The notes beneath the pieces are model-generated. The model worked only from the letters and a program-made list of their open reading frames with translations, was not told the origin of the DNA and made no database searches. Position numbers and translations under genes: made by a program. From positions 1,674,001 through 1,738,000 of the forward strand of contig NZ_CP165734.1 in NCBI RefSeq assembly GCF_041200145.1: 64,000 bases of DNA. Direction: 5' to 3'. Each line of letters begins with the position of its first letter. Position 1 is the stretch's first letter. Below are positions 17,395 to 26,156 of the stretch, piece after piece. This DNA comes from Bradyrhizobium sp. LLZ17 (GTDB lineage: Bacteria; Pseudomonadota; Alphaproteobacteria; Rhizobiales; Xanthobacteraceae).

Positions 17395-19170
17395 TCAGCC
17401 CTTCTGCGGCAGGTTCACCCGCACGTGCAGCTCGCGGAGCTGCTTTGTCGTGGCTTCCGACGGCGCGCCCATCAGCAAGTCCATGGCCTGCTGGTTCATC
17501 GGGAACAGCGAGATCTCGCGCAGATTGTTGGTGCCGCAGAGAAGCATCACGATGCGGTCGACGCCCGCGGCCATGCCGCCATGCGGCGGCGCGCCGTACT
17601 GGAAGGCGCGGTACATGCCGCCGAAGCGCTCGACCACTTCCTGCTCGCCATAGCCCGCGATCTCGAACGCCTTCACCATCGCTTCCGGCACGTGGTTGCG
17701 GATGCCGCCGGAGGCGATCTCGTAGCCGTTGCAGGTGATGTCGTACTGGAACGCCTTGATGGTCAGCGGGTCCTGGCCCTTCAATGCATCGAGGCCGCCC
17801 TGCGGCATCGAGAACGGGTTGTGCGAGAAGTCGACCTTCTTGTCCTCCTCGTTGTACTCGTACATCGGGAAGTCGACGATCCAGGCGAGCTCGAAGCGCT
17901 CCTTGTCGGTGAGGTTCAATTCCTCGCCGACCTTGTTGCGGGCGAGCCCCGAGAATTTCCAGAACTTGTCGGGATCGCCGGCGACGAAGAAGGCGGCATC
18001 GCCTTCCTTCACGCCGATCTGCGCGCGGATCGCGGCGGTGCGCTCAGGCCCTATGTTGTTGGCGAGCGGACCGGCGCCCTCGCCGCCCTCGCGCCACATG
18101 ATGTAGCCGAGGCCCGGCTGGCCTTCGCCTTGCGCCCAGGAGTTCATGCGGTCGCAGAAGGCGCGGCTGCCGCCGCCCGGCGCCGGGATCGCCCAGACCT
18201 GGTTCTTGGGGTCTTCGAGCATGCGCGCGAACACCTTGAAGCCGGAGCCGCGGAAATGCTCGGAGACGTCCTGCATCTCGATCGGGTTGCGCAGGTCCGG
18301 CTTGTCGCTGCCGTATTTGCGCAGCGCTTCGGCGAACGGAATGCGGCGCCAGCCCTTCGTCACCGGCTTGCCCTTGGCAAACTCCTCGAACACGCCGGTG
18401 ATGACCGGCTCCATCGCCGCGAAGACGTCCTCTTGCGTGACAAAGCTCATCTCGACGTCGAGCTGATAGAACTCGCCCGGCAGGCGGTCGGCGCGCGGGT
18501 CCTCGTCGCGGAAACAGGGCGCGATCTGGAAGTAGCGGTCGAAGCCCGACATCATCAAGAGCTGCTTGTACTGCTGCGGCGCCTGCGGCAGCGCGTAGAA
18601 TTTTCCCGGATGGATGCGCGATGGCACCAGGAAGTCGCGCGCGCCTTCCGGCGAGGACGCGGTCAGGATCGGGGTGTTGAACTCGAAGAAGCCCTGCCCC
18701 TCCATCCGCCGGCGCATCGACTTGATGATTTCGACGCGCGTCATGATGTTCTGGTGCAGCTTCTCGCGGCGCAGGTCGAGGAAGCGGTACTTCAGGCGGA
18801 TGTCCTCGGGATATTCCTGATCGCCGAATACCGGCAGCGGCAGGTCGCCGGCAGGGCCGAGCACCTCGATCTCGCTGACGTACACTTCCACCTTGCCGGT
18901 CGGCAGATCGTCATTGTCGGTGCCCTCGGGGCGGCGCCGTGCCTTGCCGTCCATCCGCACCACGTATTCCGAGCGCAGCTTCTCGGCCTGCGCAAATGCC
19001 GGCGAGTCCGGATCGACCACACACTGGGTCAGGCCGTAATGGTCGCGCAGGTCGATGAACAGCACGCCGCCATGGTCGCGAACGCGATGGACCCAGCCCG
19101 AGAGGCGAACCGTCTCGCCGATGTTGCTCTCGCGGAGCGCGCCGCATGTATGTGACCGGTAGCGATGCAT
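17395..19170 (-). CDS. aspS: Aspartyl-tRNA synthetase
   Basis: The 591-residue class IIb synthetase charges tRNA(Asp) and, in bacteria that use GatCAB, usually also tRNA(Asn). The OB-fold anticodon domain covers about residues 1-110 ([19 protein letters not shown]). Class II motif 2 is [19 protein letters not shown] and motif 3 is [15 protein letters not shown] near the C-terminus. The bacterial GAD insertion lies between them. The ATG at 19170 ([14 protein letters not shown]) is chosen because homology begins there; a longer open frame upstream is not supported. It is divergent from selO. Confidence 0.95.
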   Translation of the reverse strand: MHRYRSHTCGALRESNIGETVRLSGWVHRVRDHGGVLFIDLRDHYGLTQCVVDPDSPAFAQAEKLRSEYVVRMDGKARRRPEGTDNDDLPTGKVEVYVSEIEVLGPAGDLPLPVFGDQEYPEDIRLKYRFLDLRREKLHQNIMTRVEIIKSMRRRMEGQGFFEFNTPILTASSPEGARDFLVPSRIHPGKFYALPQAPQQYKQLLMMSGFDRYFQIAPCFRDEDPRADRLPGEFYQLDVEMSFVTQEDVFAAMEPVITGVFEEFAKGKPVTKGWRRIPFAEALRKYGSDKPDLRNPIEMQDVSEHFRGSGFKVFARMLEDPKNQVWAIPAPGGGSRAFCDRMNSWAQGEGQPGLGYIMWREGGEGAGPLANNIGPERTAAIRAQIGVKEGDAAFFVAGDPDKFWKFSGLARNKVGEELNLTDKERFELAWIVDFPMYEYNEEDKKVDFSHNPFSMPQGGLDALKGQDPLTIKAFQYDITCNGYEIASGGIRNHVPEAMVKAFEIAGYGEQEVVERFGGMYRAFQYGAPPHGGMAAGVDRIVMLLCGTNNLREISLFPMNQQAMDLLMGAPSEATTKQLRELHVRVNLPQKG

Positions 19171-19367
19171 GGTCGTCCCAAAATCAATGTCGGAGGGGTC
19201 GAATCGGACGGCCTGAAACGACCGGTCCGAACTTGCGGCAGGGTTTACCCGACGAGGCCGGGGGCGGCAACCAAGGGGACGGCCTGTTTTTGGGCCCGAA
19301 GTCCCCATTTTCGGTTCTTCCCGACCGACACCTTTGCCGATGAGCGTTCCAAGCCTATCTTGAGCCC

Positions 19368-20843
19368 ATGACAATCCATTTCCCGTTCCAGAACTCCTAC
19401 GCGGCGCTTCCGGCGAACTTTTTCGCCCGGGTCGCGCCGACCCCGGTGGCGGCGCCCCGACTGATCAAGCTGAACCGCCCGTTGGCGGTCCAGCTTGGAT
19501 TGGATCCGGACCTTCTGGAGACCCCGGAAGGTGCGGAAATCCTGGCCGGGAAACGCATCCCGGAGGGCGCCGACCCCATCGCCATGGCCTATGCCGGCCA
19601 CCAGTTCGGGCAGTTTGTTCCCCAGCTAGGCGATGGCCGGGCGATCCTGCTCGGCGAGGTCATTGACCGGGACGGCGTCCGCCGCGACATCCAGCTCAAG
19701 GGAAGCGGGCCCACCCCGTTCTCCCGCCGCGGCGACGGCCGCGCCGCGCTCGGACCCGTCCTGCGGGAATACATCGTCAGCGAAGCGATGTACGCGCTGG
19801 GCATTCCGACCACGCGCTCGCTCGCAGCCGTCATCACCGGCGAGCACGTCATCCGCGAGACCGCGCTGCCTGGTGCGGTGCTGACGCGTGTGGCGTCGAG
19901 CCACATCCGCGTCGGCACGTTCCAGTTTTTCGCCGCGCGCCGTGACACCGACGCGATCCGCCGGCTCACCGAACACGTCATCGCCCGTCACTATCCGGAG
20001 CTACTCGGTGTCGACCGGCCCTATCACGCGCTGCTCGCCGGCGTCGTCGCGCGCCAGGCCGATCTCGTCGCGCGCTGGCTGCTGGTCGGCTTCATCCATG
20101 GCGTGATGAACACCGACAACAGCTCGATCTCCGGCGAGACCATCGATTACGGCCCCTGCGCCTTCATGGACGCCTACAATCCCGCGCAGGTGTTCTCCTC
20201 GATCGACGAAACCGGCCGCTACGCCTATGCCAACCAGCCCCGCATCGCGCTGTGGAATCTGACGCGATTGGCCGAATGCCTGCTGCCGCTGTTCGGAGAA
20301 GAGCAGGAGAAGGCGATCGAGCAGGCGCAGGAGATTCTGGGCGCATTCCCCGACACGTTCAGCAAGGCCTATCAGGCAGGCTTGCGCAGGAAAGTCGGCC
20401 TCTTCACCGAGCGCGACGGCGACGAGGCGCTGATCCAGGACCTGCTCGATGCGATGGCGAAAAACCAGGCGGACTTCACCCTCACCTTCCGCAAGCTTGG
20501 CGATGCCGCAGGCGTTCCGGCAAACGACGATGCGCGCGCCCAGTTCATGGACCCTGCAGCCTTCGACGAATGGGCCAAGCGCTGGCGCGAGCGCACAGCG
20601 TTGGAGCCGCAGACCGCGGCCGAGCGGAAAGCCGCGATGCACGCCGTCAATCCGATGTTCATCCCGCGCAACCACCGCGTCGAAGCGGTCATACAGGCGG
20701 CTGTGAACAACGACGATTATGCGCCATTCGAGGAGCTGGTGAAGGCGTTGGCCAAACCGTACGAGGAACAGCGCGAGTACGCCGCCTACGCCGATCCGCC
20801 GTTGCCGGATCAGCGGGTGTTGCAGACGTTCTGCGGGACGTGA
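19368..20843 (+). CDS. selO: SelO/YdiU family protein adenylyltransferase
   Basis: The 491-residue pseudokinase-fold enzyme transfers AMP from ATP to Ser, Thr or Tyr of target proteins; in studied bacteria the targets include redox and stress proteins. Motifs seen are [38 protein letters not shown], the catalytic-loop-like [21 protein letters not shown] with the metal-binding Asp/Asn, and a C-terminal end of about 200 helical residues. As in most bacterial members there is no selenocysteine; the final CGT ends the protein with a Cys near the terminus, as in the family. The gene is divergent from aspS, sharing a 197-base gap. Confidence 0.92.
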   Translation: MTIHFPFQNSYAALPANFFARVAPTPVAAPRLIKLNRPLAVQLGLDPDLLETPEGAEILAGKRIPEGADPIAMAYAGHQFGQFVPQLGDGRAILLGEVIDRDGVRRDIQLKGSGPTPFSRRGDGRAALGPVLREYIVSEAMYALGIPTTRSLAAVITGEHVIRETALPGAVLTRVASSHIRVGTFQFFAARRDTDAIRRLTEHVIARHYPELLGVDRPYHALLAGVVARQADLVARWLLVGFIHGVMNTDNSSISGETIDYGPCAFMDAYNPAQVFSSIDETGRYAYANQPRIALWNLTRLAECLLPLFGEEQEKAIEQAQEILGAFPDTFSKAYQAGLRRKVGLFTERDGDEALIQDLLDAMAKNQADFTLTFRKLGDAAGVPANDDARAQFMDPAAFDEWAKRWRERTALEPQTAAERKAAMHAVNPMFIPRNHRVEAVIQAAVNNDDYAPFEELVKALAKPYEEQREYAAYADPPLPDQRVLQTFCGT

Positions 20844-20991
20844 GGCTGTTTCGGGATTTGCAGAACGACCCGGAGCGGCCTGTTAACTCCCCGTCCACCA
20901 TCCGGCCCGGCCCGCCGCTAGGTAACCATGAGAATTAACAGACCCTCAACGCGACCCCGACAAGTCTATCGGACTTTCGGGGGATTTTGTC
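20844..20991. other. Intergenic region after selO
   Basis: A short non-coding stretch with a GC-rich CCGGCCCGGCCCGCCGC run. No terminator with a T run was recognised. A small open frame follows at 20992. Confidence 0.4.
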
Positions 20992-21102
20992 GTGGATCTG
21001 CTGGTTTTCGAGTTCCTGGGACTGGCGCTGGTCGCCATGTGCGTGGTCGTGGTGGCGCTGCCTTGCGCGCGAAAACCGTCGCGGCGGGTCCGCTACGAGT
21101 AG
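20992..21102 (+). CDS. Possible 36-residue single-span membrane protein
   Basis: A short frame starts with GTG at 20992, with GGGGG 7-11 bases upstream, and encodes VDLLVFEFLGLALVAMC followed by more hydrophobic residues and a basic tail (ARKPSRRVRYE). The shape is one membrane helix with positive charges on the cytoplasmic side, typical of bacterial small membrane proteins. It is too short for most gene callers. It lies between selO and rnd. The start codon, ribosome site and helix are visible; expression and function are unknown. Confidence 0.4.
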   Translation: MDLLVFEFLGLALVAMCVVVVALPCARKPSRRVRYE

Positions 21103-21216
21103 GATTTCGCTGACGGACCCGATTCCGGTCCAAATGCAAGGCTCGAATTCGCTACGAGCCCCTTGACATCACAGCGCTTTCGGCAGAACGGCTGATATAA
21201 ATGTCATGGGCCGTTC

Positions 21217-22368
21217 ATGGATTTGATTACCACCACCGCTGACCTCGCGGCTGCCTGCAGCCGGTTGGCCAAGCACCCCGTCATTACCGTCGATACCGAG
21301 TTTCTGCGCGAAACCACCTACTACCCGCTGCTGTGCGTGGTGCAGATGGCAAGCGCCGAGGAAGCGATGGTCATCGACACCCTGGCCGAGGGGATCGACC
21401 TCAAGCCGTTCTTCGAGCTGATGGCGAATGAGCGCGTGCTGAAGGTATTCCACGCCGCCCGGCAGGACATCGAGATCATCTGGCACCAGGCCAACATCAT
21501 CCCGCATCCGGTGTTCGACACCCAGGTCGCGGCCATGGTGCTCGGCTATGGCGACAGCATCGCCTATGACCAGCTGGTCGAAAAGGTCACCGGCCACCGC
21601 CCCGATAAAACCCACCGCTTCACCGACTGGTCGCGCCGGCCGCTGACCAAGGAGCAGATGCACTACGCGGTGTCCGACGTGACGCATCTGCGCGACGTCT
21701 TCGCCGCGCTCGATGCCGACCTGAAGAAGCGCCATCGCAGCGAATGGGTCTCCATCGAGATGGAGGTTTTGACCTCGCCCAAGACCTACGACTTCCATCC
21801 CGAGCGCGCGTGGGAGCGCTTGAAGACACGCGTGCGCAAGCCCAAGGACCTCGCCGTCCTGATGGAAGTCGCGGCCTGGCGCGAGCAGGAGGCGCAGAGC
21901 CGTGACGTGCCGCGCGGCCGCGTGCTGCGCGACGAGGCCGTCAGCGATATCGCGACCCACGCCCCGAACACCATCGAAAAACTCGCGCATCTGCGCTCGG
22001 TACCGAAGGGTTTTGAGAAATCCAAATGGGGCGCGGATATCGTCGCCGCGGTCGAGCGCGGGCTGGCGCGGGATCACGCCACGCTGCCGAAGCTGGAGAA
22101 GCCGCGCAACAATTCCAACGGCGCGGCCACCGTCGAGCTTCTGAAGGTCCTGTTGCGCATGACCGCGGAGCGCCATGCGGTCGCGAGCAAGGTGATCGCA
22201 ACCGTCGACGATCTCGAGGAGATCGCGGCCGACGACGAAGCCGACGTGCCCGCCTTGCGCGGCTGGCGCCGTGAGCTGTTCGGCGAGGCCGCGCTGAAAC
22301 TCAAGCGCGGCGAGCTGGCGCTGGCGATCGAGAAAGGTCGCGTGGTCGGGGTGAAGCGGCCGGAATAG
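21217..22368 (+). CDS. rnd: Ribonuclease D
   Basis: The 383-residue DEDD exonuclease trims 3' ends of tRNA precursors and other structured RNAs. The first exonuclease motif is [14 protein letters not shown] (Asp26, Glu28), the second includes [11 protein letters not shown], and the third has [13 protein letters not shown] with the conserved Tyr and Asp. An HRDC domain (about 205-285) follows, with [22 protein letters not shown], and a second HRDC-like segment completes the protein. ATG at 21217 is well placed. It stands alone, with a hairpin spanning its stop codon. Confidence 0.95.
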   Translation: MDLITTTADLAAACSRLAKHPVITVDTEFLRETTYYPLLCVVQMASAEEAMVIDTLAEGIDLKPFFELMANERVLKVFHAARQDIEIIWHQANIIPHPVFDTQVAAMVLGYGDSIAYDQLVEKVTGHRPDKTHRFTDWSRRPLTKEQMHYAVSDVTHLRDVFAALDADLKKRHRSEWVSIEMEVLTSPKTYDFHPERAWERLKTRVRKPKDLAVLMEVAAWREQEAQSRDVPRGRVLRDEAVSDIATHAPNTIEKLAHLRSVPKGFEKSKWGADIVAAVERGLARDHATLPKLEKPRNNSNGAATVELLKVLLRMTAERHAVASKVIATVDDLEEIAADDEADVPALRGWRRELFGEAALKLKRGELALAIEKGRVVGVKRPE

Positions 22369-22384
22369 GCCGCGAGCGCTTTTT
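22356..22384 (+). terminator. Rho-independent terminator overlapping the rnd stop codon
   Basis: GCGGCC and GGCCGC form a 6-base stem around a GGAATA loop that includes the stop codon. A TTTTT run follows 7 bases later. Termination hairpins that begin inside the coding region are unusual and could reduce late ribosome passage. Confidence 0.6.
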
Positions 22385-22409
22385 GTGGCTGGCGCAATGC
22401 CAACCACAT

Positions 22410-22496
22410 CGTCATTGCGAGCGCAGCGAAGCAATCCAGAGTCTTTCCGCAGAGACAGTCTCGATTGCTTCGTCGCAAGGGCTCCTCGCAATGACG
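22410..22496. repeat. Palindromic intergenic repeat, family A, copy 3
   Basis: An 87-base copy with CGTCATTGCGAGCGCAGCG at the left and ...CTCCTCGCAATGACG at the right, with GAAGCAATCCAGA and a variant inverse TCGATTGCTTCG inside. It follows the rnd terminator and precedes the aminotransferase stop. It is longer than copy 2 because of an added AAGGGCTCCT, also seen in copy 1. Confidence 0.87.
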
Positions 22497-22505
22497 AGGA
22501 GAGCC

Positions 22506-23888
22506 TTACGCCGGCGTCAGCTTCGCGACTTCCGGCTTCATGTCATCCAGCACACCCGAGATCGCCGCGACCAGCTCGTCGATCTGCGTCTTGGTGACGA
22601 TCAGCGGCGGGCAGATGGCGATAGCGTCGAGCATGTTGCGCGAGATCACGCCGCGCTCCTGGAGCATCCGGCTGGCCATGCCGCCGACCGCACCCGGCGT
22701 TGCCGCTGCCGTCTTGCGCCCCTTGTCGAGCACGAGCTCGAGCGCTGCGATCATGCCGACGCCGCGGACTTCACCCACCAACGGATGGCTGGAGAGCTCC
22801 CGCAGCTTTCCCTGCATATAACCACCGAGCTCGGCGGCGTGCGCGACGAGGCCGCGCTCCTCGATGATCTTGAGATTTTCCAGCGCGATCGCCGAGCCGA
22901 CGGGATGGCCGCCCGCAGTAAAGCCGTGGCCGAGCACGCCGATCTTGTTGCTCTCGTCCGCGATCGGCTCGAACATGCGGTCGTTCAGGATGATCGCCGA
23001 CAGCGGGAAATAGCTCGAGGTGATCTGCTTGGAGACGACGATCGCATCCGGCTTGATGCCATAGGTCTCGCAGCCGAACATCTTGCCCGTGCGGCCGAAG
23101 CCGCAGATCACTTCGTCGGCGATCAGCAGGATGTCGTACTTGTTCAAGACCTTCTGGATCTTGTCCCAATAGGTGGCCGGCGGCACGATGACGCCGCCCG
23201 CCCCCATCACCGGCTCGCCGAAGAAGGCCGCGATCGTGTCCGGTCCTTCCTTCTGGATCAGCGCGTCGAGCTCCTCGGCGCGTCGCGTCGCGAACGCTTC
23301 CCCGCTCTCGCCTGGCCCACCGTCCTTGTAGAAATGCGGCGAGCCCGTATGCAGGATGTTCGGCAGCGGCAGGTCGAACGAGCGGTGGTTGTTGGGCAGG
23401 CCGGTAAGACTTGCGGATGCGATGGTGACGCCGTGATAGGCGCGCATCCGGCTGATCACCTTCTTGCGCTGCGGCTGGCCCAGCGCGTTGGAGCGGTATG
23501 CGATCAGCTTCAGAACGGTGTCGTTGGCCTCCGACCCGGAGTTGGTGAAGAACACCTTGCTCATCGGCACCGGCGCGAGCGCGACCAGCTTCTCGGCGAG
23601 ATCAATCGAGGGCCCGTGCGATTTGGCGGAGAACGTATGATAGAATGGCAGGGCCTGCATCTGCCGGTGTGCGGCCTCGACCAGCCGCTTCTCGTTGAAG
23701 CCGAGCCCGACGCTCCACAGGCCCGCCATTGCCTCGAAATAGCGCTTGCCCGACGCATCAAAGACGTAAGGCCCCTCGCCGCGCTCGATCACCAGGGGAC
23801 CGGCCTGCTGATGGGTGCGCGCGTTGGTGTACGGATGGAGCTGGTAGGCCACATCCCGGGCTTCTTGCGAATTGGGCAGCATGGACAT
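22506..23888 (-). CDS. Class III PLP aminotransferase (omega-amino acid or polyamine type)
   Basis: The 460-residue enzyme transfers amino groups between an omega-amine or beta-amino acid and pyruvate or a similar acceptor. Fold-type I motifs are FFTNSGSEANDTVLKL (residues 113-128), IADEVICGFGRTG (Asp258 holds the PLP ring) and VVSKQITSSYFPL with the Schiff-base Lys287; GFTAGGHPVGSA follows. Similar proteins act on putrescine, beta-alanine, taurine or GABA, and the sequence alone does not decide. It stands alone on the minus strand between a palindromic repeat and the accessory GNAT operon. Confidence 0.88.
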   Translation of the reverse strand: MSMLPNSQEARDVAYQLHPYTNARTHQQAGPLVIERGEGPYVFDASGKRYFEAMAGLWSVGLGFNEKRLVEAAHRQMQALPFYHTFSAKSHGPSIDLAEKLVALAPVPMSKVFFTNSGSEANDTVLKLIAYRSNALGQPQRKKVISRMRAYHGVTIASASLTGLPNNHRSFDLPLPNILHTGSPHFYKDGGPGESGEAFATRRAEELDALIQKEGPDTIAAFFGEPVMGAGGVIVPPATYWDKIQKVLNKYDILLIADEVICGFGRTGKMFGCETYGIKPDAIVVSKQITSSYFPLSAIILNDRMFEPIADESNKIGVLGHGFTAGGHPVGSAIALENLKIIEERGLVAHAAELGGYMQGKLRELSSHPLVGEVRGVGMIAALELVLDKGRKTAAATPGAVGGMASRMLQERGVISRNMLDAIAICPPLIVTKTQIDELVAAISGVLDDMKPEVAKLTPA

Positions 23889-24029
23889 CGCGGAATCCTC
23901 ACGTCTTCACGTCGCCAGCGCAGCCGGCTTCCTCCCTTGGCTATTGCGACAGGATAGAACTTGCAACGTCAATTCGTCGGCGACAAACGCCCAGCAGCGT
24001 TGCACAAAGCCGCATACGCGGGGGCGGCC

Positions 24030-24200
24030 TCAGGCCGCGCCGTCGTCATCCTCGGCGCGGGCAGCCTCAGCGGCCTCCCTCACCTCGACCAGGGCCATCG
24101 CAAGCAAATACACGGTGGCGGGCAGGCCGATGCGGCGCGCCCTCTCAGCGGCACGCGATAGCTCGCTTGCCAGTTCGTTGAGTTCGTCTCCCCGCGACAA
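24030..24200 (-). CDS. Possible 56-residue helical protein of the accessory operon
   Basis: A frame starting at TTG 24200 encodes a short Ala/Glu/Arg-rich helical product (SRGDELNELASELSRAAERARR, then LPATVYLLAMALVEV) with an acidic C-terminus (ARAEDDDGAA). It begins 8 bases after the likely stop of the isochorismatase-like gene, with GGTGGG just upstream, which suggests translational coupling. The mid-section is hydrophobic enough for a helix that packs on a partner or a membrane. No family is recognised. A longer open frame upstream exists but overlaps the previous gene and has poor codon character. Confidence 0.42.
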   Translation of the reverse strand: MSRGDELNELASELSRAAERARRIGLPATVYLLAMALVEVREAAEAARAEDDDGAA

Positions 24201-24208
24201 TGTCCCAC

Positions 24209-24795
24209 CTATCCATCCGCCGATCGCGTCCCATCGACCGCGACGGCGCCGCTGATTCTGATCAGATCGGCGCTGGATTGGATCGTAGCAAAATGCCCGA
24301 TGACATTCATCATGGATTGCTTGTAGGCGGCGGCCTCCCCGTTCCCGGCTGCCGGCACGCGACAGCGTCGCCAACCACCTCGTATCGATGGCTGCGGTGA
24401 AACCCTTCGACGGCGGTGGCCAGAATGGTTTCGTCCAGGGAAAATCCGGTCAGAACGCAGCGCAGATTGTGGATACTGGACATGTAGTCCACGAACCGCG
24501 GCGAGCTGTAGGCCGAAGGCAACGGATGCTCGAACGTCAACTCTCCCGGCCGCGGCTTCGCCTCGGCGATCCAATCGGTCAGCCTGGATGACGGATTGAA
24601 CCAGGCGGCCTGAGCGATGCGCTTGAGATGCATCACCGGCCAGAGCTTGTCGCGCCACAGCGTCAGCAACTGCTGGCAGCGCGCGGCGGTGACGTCGCCG
24701 TCGAGGATGACATGGCGACGCCCTTGGGTCAGGTATTCGACCTGGAGATCTGCACAGACCAGGATCGGCAGATCGTCATGCATGGAGACCGGCAT
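24209..24795 (-). pseudogene. Isochorismatase-fold protein without catalytic cysteine, frame broken
   Basis: Two overlapping frames make one cysteine-hydrolase-fold protein of about 195 residues. The first part begins MPVSMHDDLPILVCADLQ, giving the family's leading Asp, and reaches YEVVGDAVACRQPG; the second continues GEAAAYKQSMMNVIGHFATI, the usual last segment. They join if one G is restored in the CCC/GGG run at 24344-24346. The triad is altered: VLTGFSLDETILATA has Thr where the nucleophilic Cys is expected, and the usual Lys position reads EHPLPSAYSS. So the intact form was probably a non-hydrolytic binding protein. It lies 25 bases after the GNAT gene, in the same operon. Confidence 0.6.
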
Positions 24796-24820
24796 TGTCT
24801 TCCGCGTAGCTGCACCCGTT

Positions 24821-25441
24821 TCAGCGGTCCGCGGGCGCGAAGCCCCGCAGCGGCGATGTCACTGCCCGGCCCGCTGATGCTTCGAGCACGCCCGGCCGGT
24901 CCCAATCGCCCTCGGGACGGATGATCACGTAGGGATCGCTGTCCAGCGTGATGGCATCGGGCCCCGGTTCGATCTCCAGAAGCATTTCCGTGTAGGAGAA
25001 ATCCGAGAAGGTGATCTTGCGGTTGTGGCCGAGCGGCTTGGCGCCGAAATGGGCCCAGAAATCGACCAACCGGTCCTGGGCCTGACCGTAGATCTTGCGG
25101 AACCCCTTGCGCTTCACATAATCGACGCTCGCCTGCACCAGCTTGAACGAGATGCGCGAGCGCCGATATTGATGGCGCACCGCCAGCCGCTCGACCTTGG
25201 CGAAATCGCCGAAGAAGCGCACCCGCAGGCAGCCGGCGGGCTCATTGCCGACGAAGCCGATGAAATGCGCGGCCACCATGTCGTTGCCGTCGAACTCCTC
25301 GTCGAACGGACAGTCCTGCTCGGCAAGATAGACCGCGGAGCGAATGGCGGTGACCAGCATGAGGTCGCTGGGATCGCGCGCGAGCTTGATCGTGATGGCG
25401 CGGGAGTCGGGTTTGGCGAGAGGGATCCTAGTGCCGTGCAT
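24821..25441 (-). CDS. GNAT family acyltransferase, FeeM/LuxI-like shape
   Basis: The 206-residue product has a GNAT core: SAVYLAEQDCPFDEEFDGND with the LuxI/FeeM-like aromatic/acidic pattern, then GFVGNEPAGCLRVRFFGDFAKVERLAV (beta 4 and motif A start), and SFKLVQASVDYVKRKGFRKIYGQAQ, with no canonical Q/RxxGxG acyl-CoA loop. A C-terminal tail with SDPYVIIRPEGDWDRPGVLE follows. Such proteins acylate amino acids, amines or proteins using acyl-CoA or acyl-ACP. It overlaps the upstream GNAT-like gene by 14 bases and precedes the isochorismatase-like gene by 25. The product may be an N-acyl signal or lipid; this is inference. Confidence 0.75.
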   Translation of the reverse strand: MHGTRIPLAKPDSRAITIKLARDPSDLMLVTAIRSAVYLAEQDCPFDEEFDGNDMVAAHFIGFVGNEPAGCLRVRFFGDFAKVERLAVRHQYRRSRISFKLVQASVDYVKRKGFRKIYGQAQDRLVDFWAHFGAKPLGHNRKITFSDFSYTEMLLEIEPGPDAITLDSDPYVIIRPEGDWDRPGVLEASAGRAVTSPLRGFAPADR

Positions 25442-26045
25442 CTGTAAAACTCCTTGCTTGAATGATCCCGCCCGGCATGCGCATCGGCTGCCGATTCCAG
25501 GGCCGCTCGTAACACCAGAGGTCGGACTGAAAACTTGGAACGGGCTCGAAACCGGTCGCCTTCATGATCTCGCGCCCGGCCACGCTGGCCGGCTGCGCAT
25601 AGCAGTCCGCGTTGCGAAATCTGATCTGGCGCAGGTGAGCGGCGGCTTTGCCCAGACCGGCGATCCCCCGTCCCGTCGCCGCGATCGCCCAGATGTAGAT
25701 GGCGGAAACCCGCTCGTCGGGCGAGGCGAGATGGCAGGTCTCGGGCGCGGTCAGGCAGATGTCGTCGAGCAGCAGCGCATCGTGTCCGCGATCGCTCAGA
25801 AAAAGAAAGGCCATGCCGCCGAGCAGATCGCCCCTCCGGCTGAAGGTCAGGAGACTTTGGCGATCGAACGCGAAGTACGTCGCGAGTTCTCCCGCCCCGA
25901 TGCGCACGCCGGGCACGAGCCGGTGCGCCATATCGGAAAGCGCAGCAATTTCGGAAAATTGCGCACAACGGACGTCCACCTCGGGGCTCAGCGGCAACGC
26001 GTCGAAATCGTGCCTCGCGGCAAACGAGCCCCTTTCCATCGCCAT
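25428..26045 (-). CDS. Divergent GNAT-like acyltransferase
   Basis: The 205-residue product has a GNAT-like core: GDLLGGMAFLFLSDRGHDALLLDD resembles the central strands, YIWAIAATGRGIAGLGKAAAHL holds a Gly-rich GRGIAGLG turn like the acyl-CoA loop, and YAQPASVAGREIMKATGFEPV is the typical final helix-strand. The first 30 residues are less conserved. The gene is first in an operon with a second GNAT, a cysteine-hydrolase-fold protein and a tiny protein, and faces a LysR gene. Substrate is unknown. Pairing of two GNATs that overlap by 14 bases suggests they act as a complex or in sequence. Confidence 0.7.
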   Translation of the reverse strand: MAMERGSFAARHDFDALPLSPEVDVRCAQFSEIAALSDMAHRLVPGVRIGAGELATYFAFDRQSLLTFSRRGDLLGGMAFLFLSDRGHDALLLDDICLTAPETCHLASPDERVSAIYIWAIAATGRGIAGLGKAAAHLRQIRFRNADCYAQPASVAGREIMKATGFEPVPSFQSDLWCYERPWNRQPMRMPGGIIQARSFTDARH

Positions 26046-26115
26046 ATCGCCCCTCTATCGTTCGAGGCTTCGTGCCCCGCTATGACGATCAGCTTAGCGA
26101 CTGGGGATTTTGCGT

Positions 26116-26156
26116 ATGCAGCAAGTATTGCACCGGGGTGCTGCATTGATGCAGCA
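26116..26156. promoter_or_regulatory. Three-part ATGCAGCA repeat at the LysR gene start
   Basis: ATGCAGCA occurs at 26116-26123, its inverse TGCTGCAT at 26139-26146, and a third copy in direct orientation at 26149-26156. The first pair is an inverted repeat with a 15-base spacer, as LysR-type proteins prefer, and the third overlaps the possible downstream start codon. This may be an autoregulatory site of the LysR gene. Confidence 0.4.

Noticed and set aside
17341..19155. 604-codon plus-strand frame opposite aspS
   Set aside because: It is a shadow of aspS; Ala/Arg/His composition and no motif.
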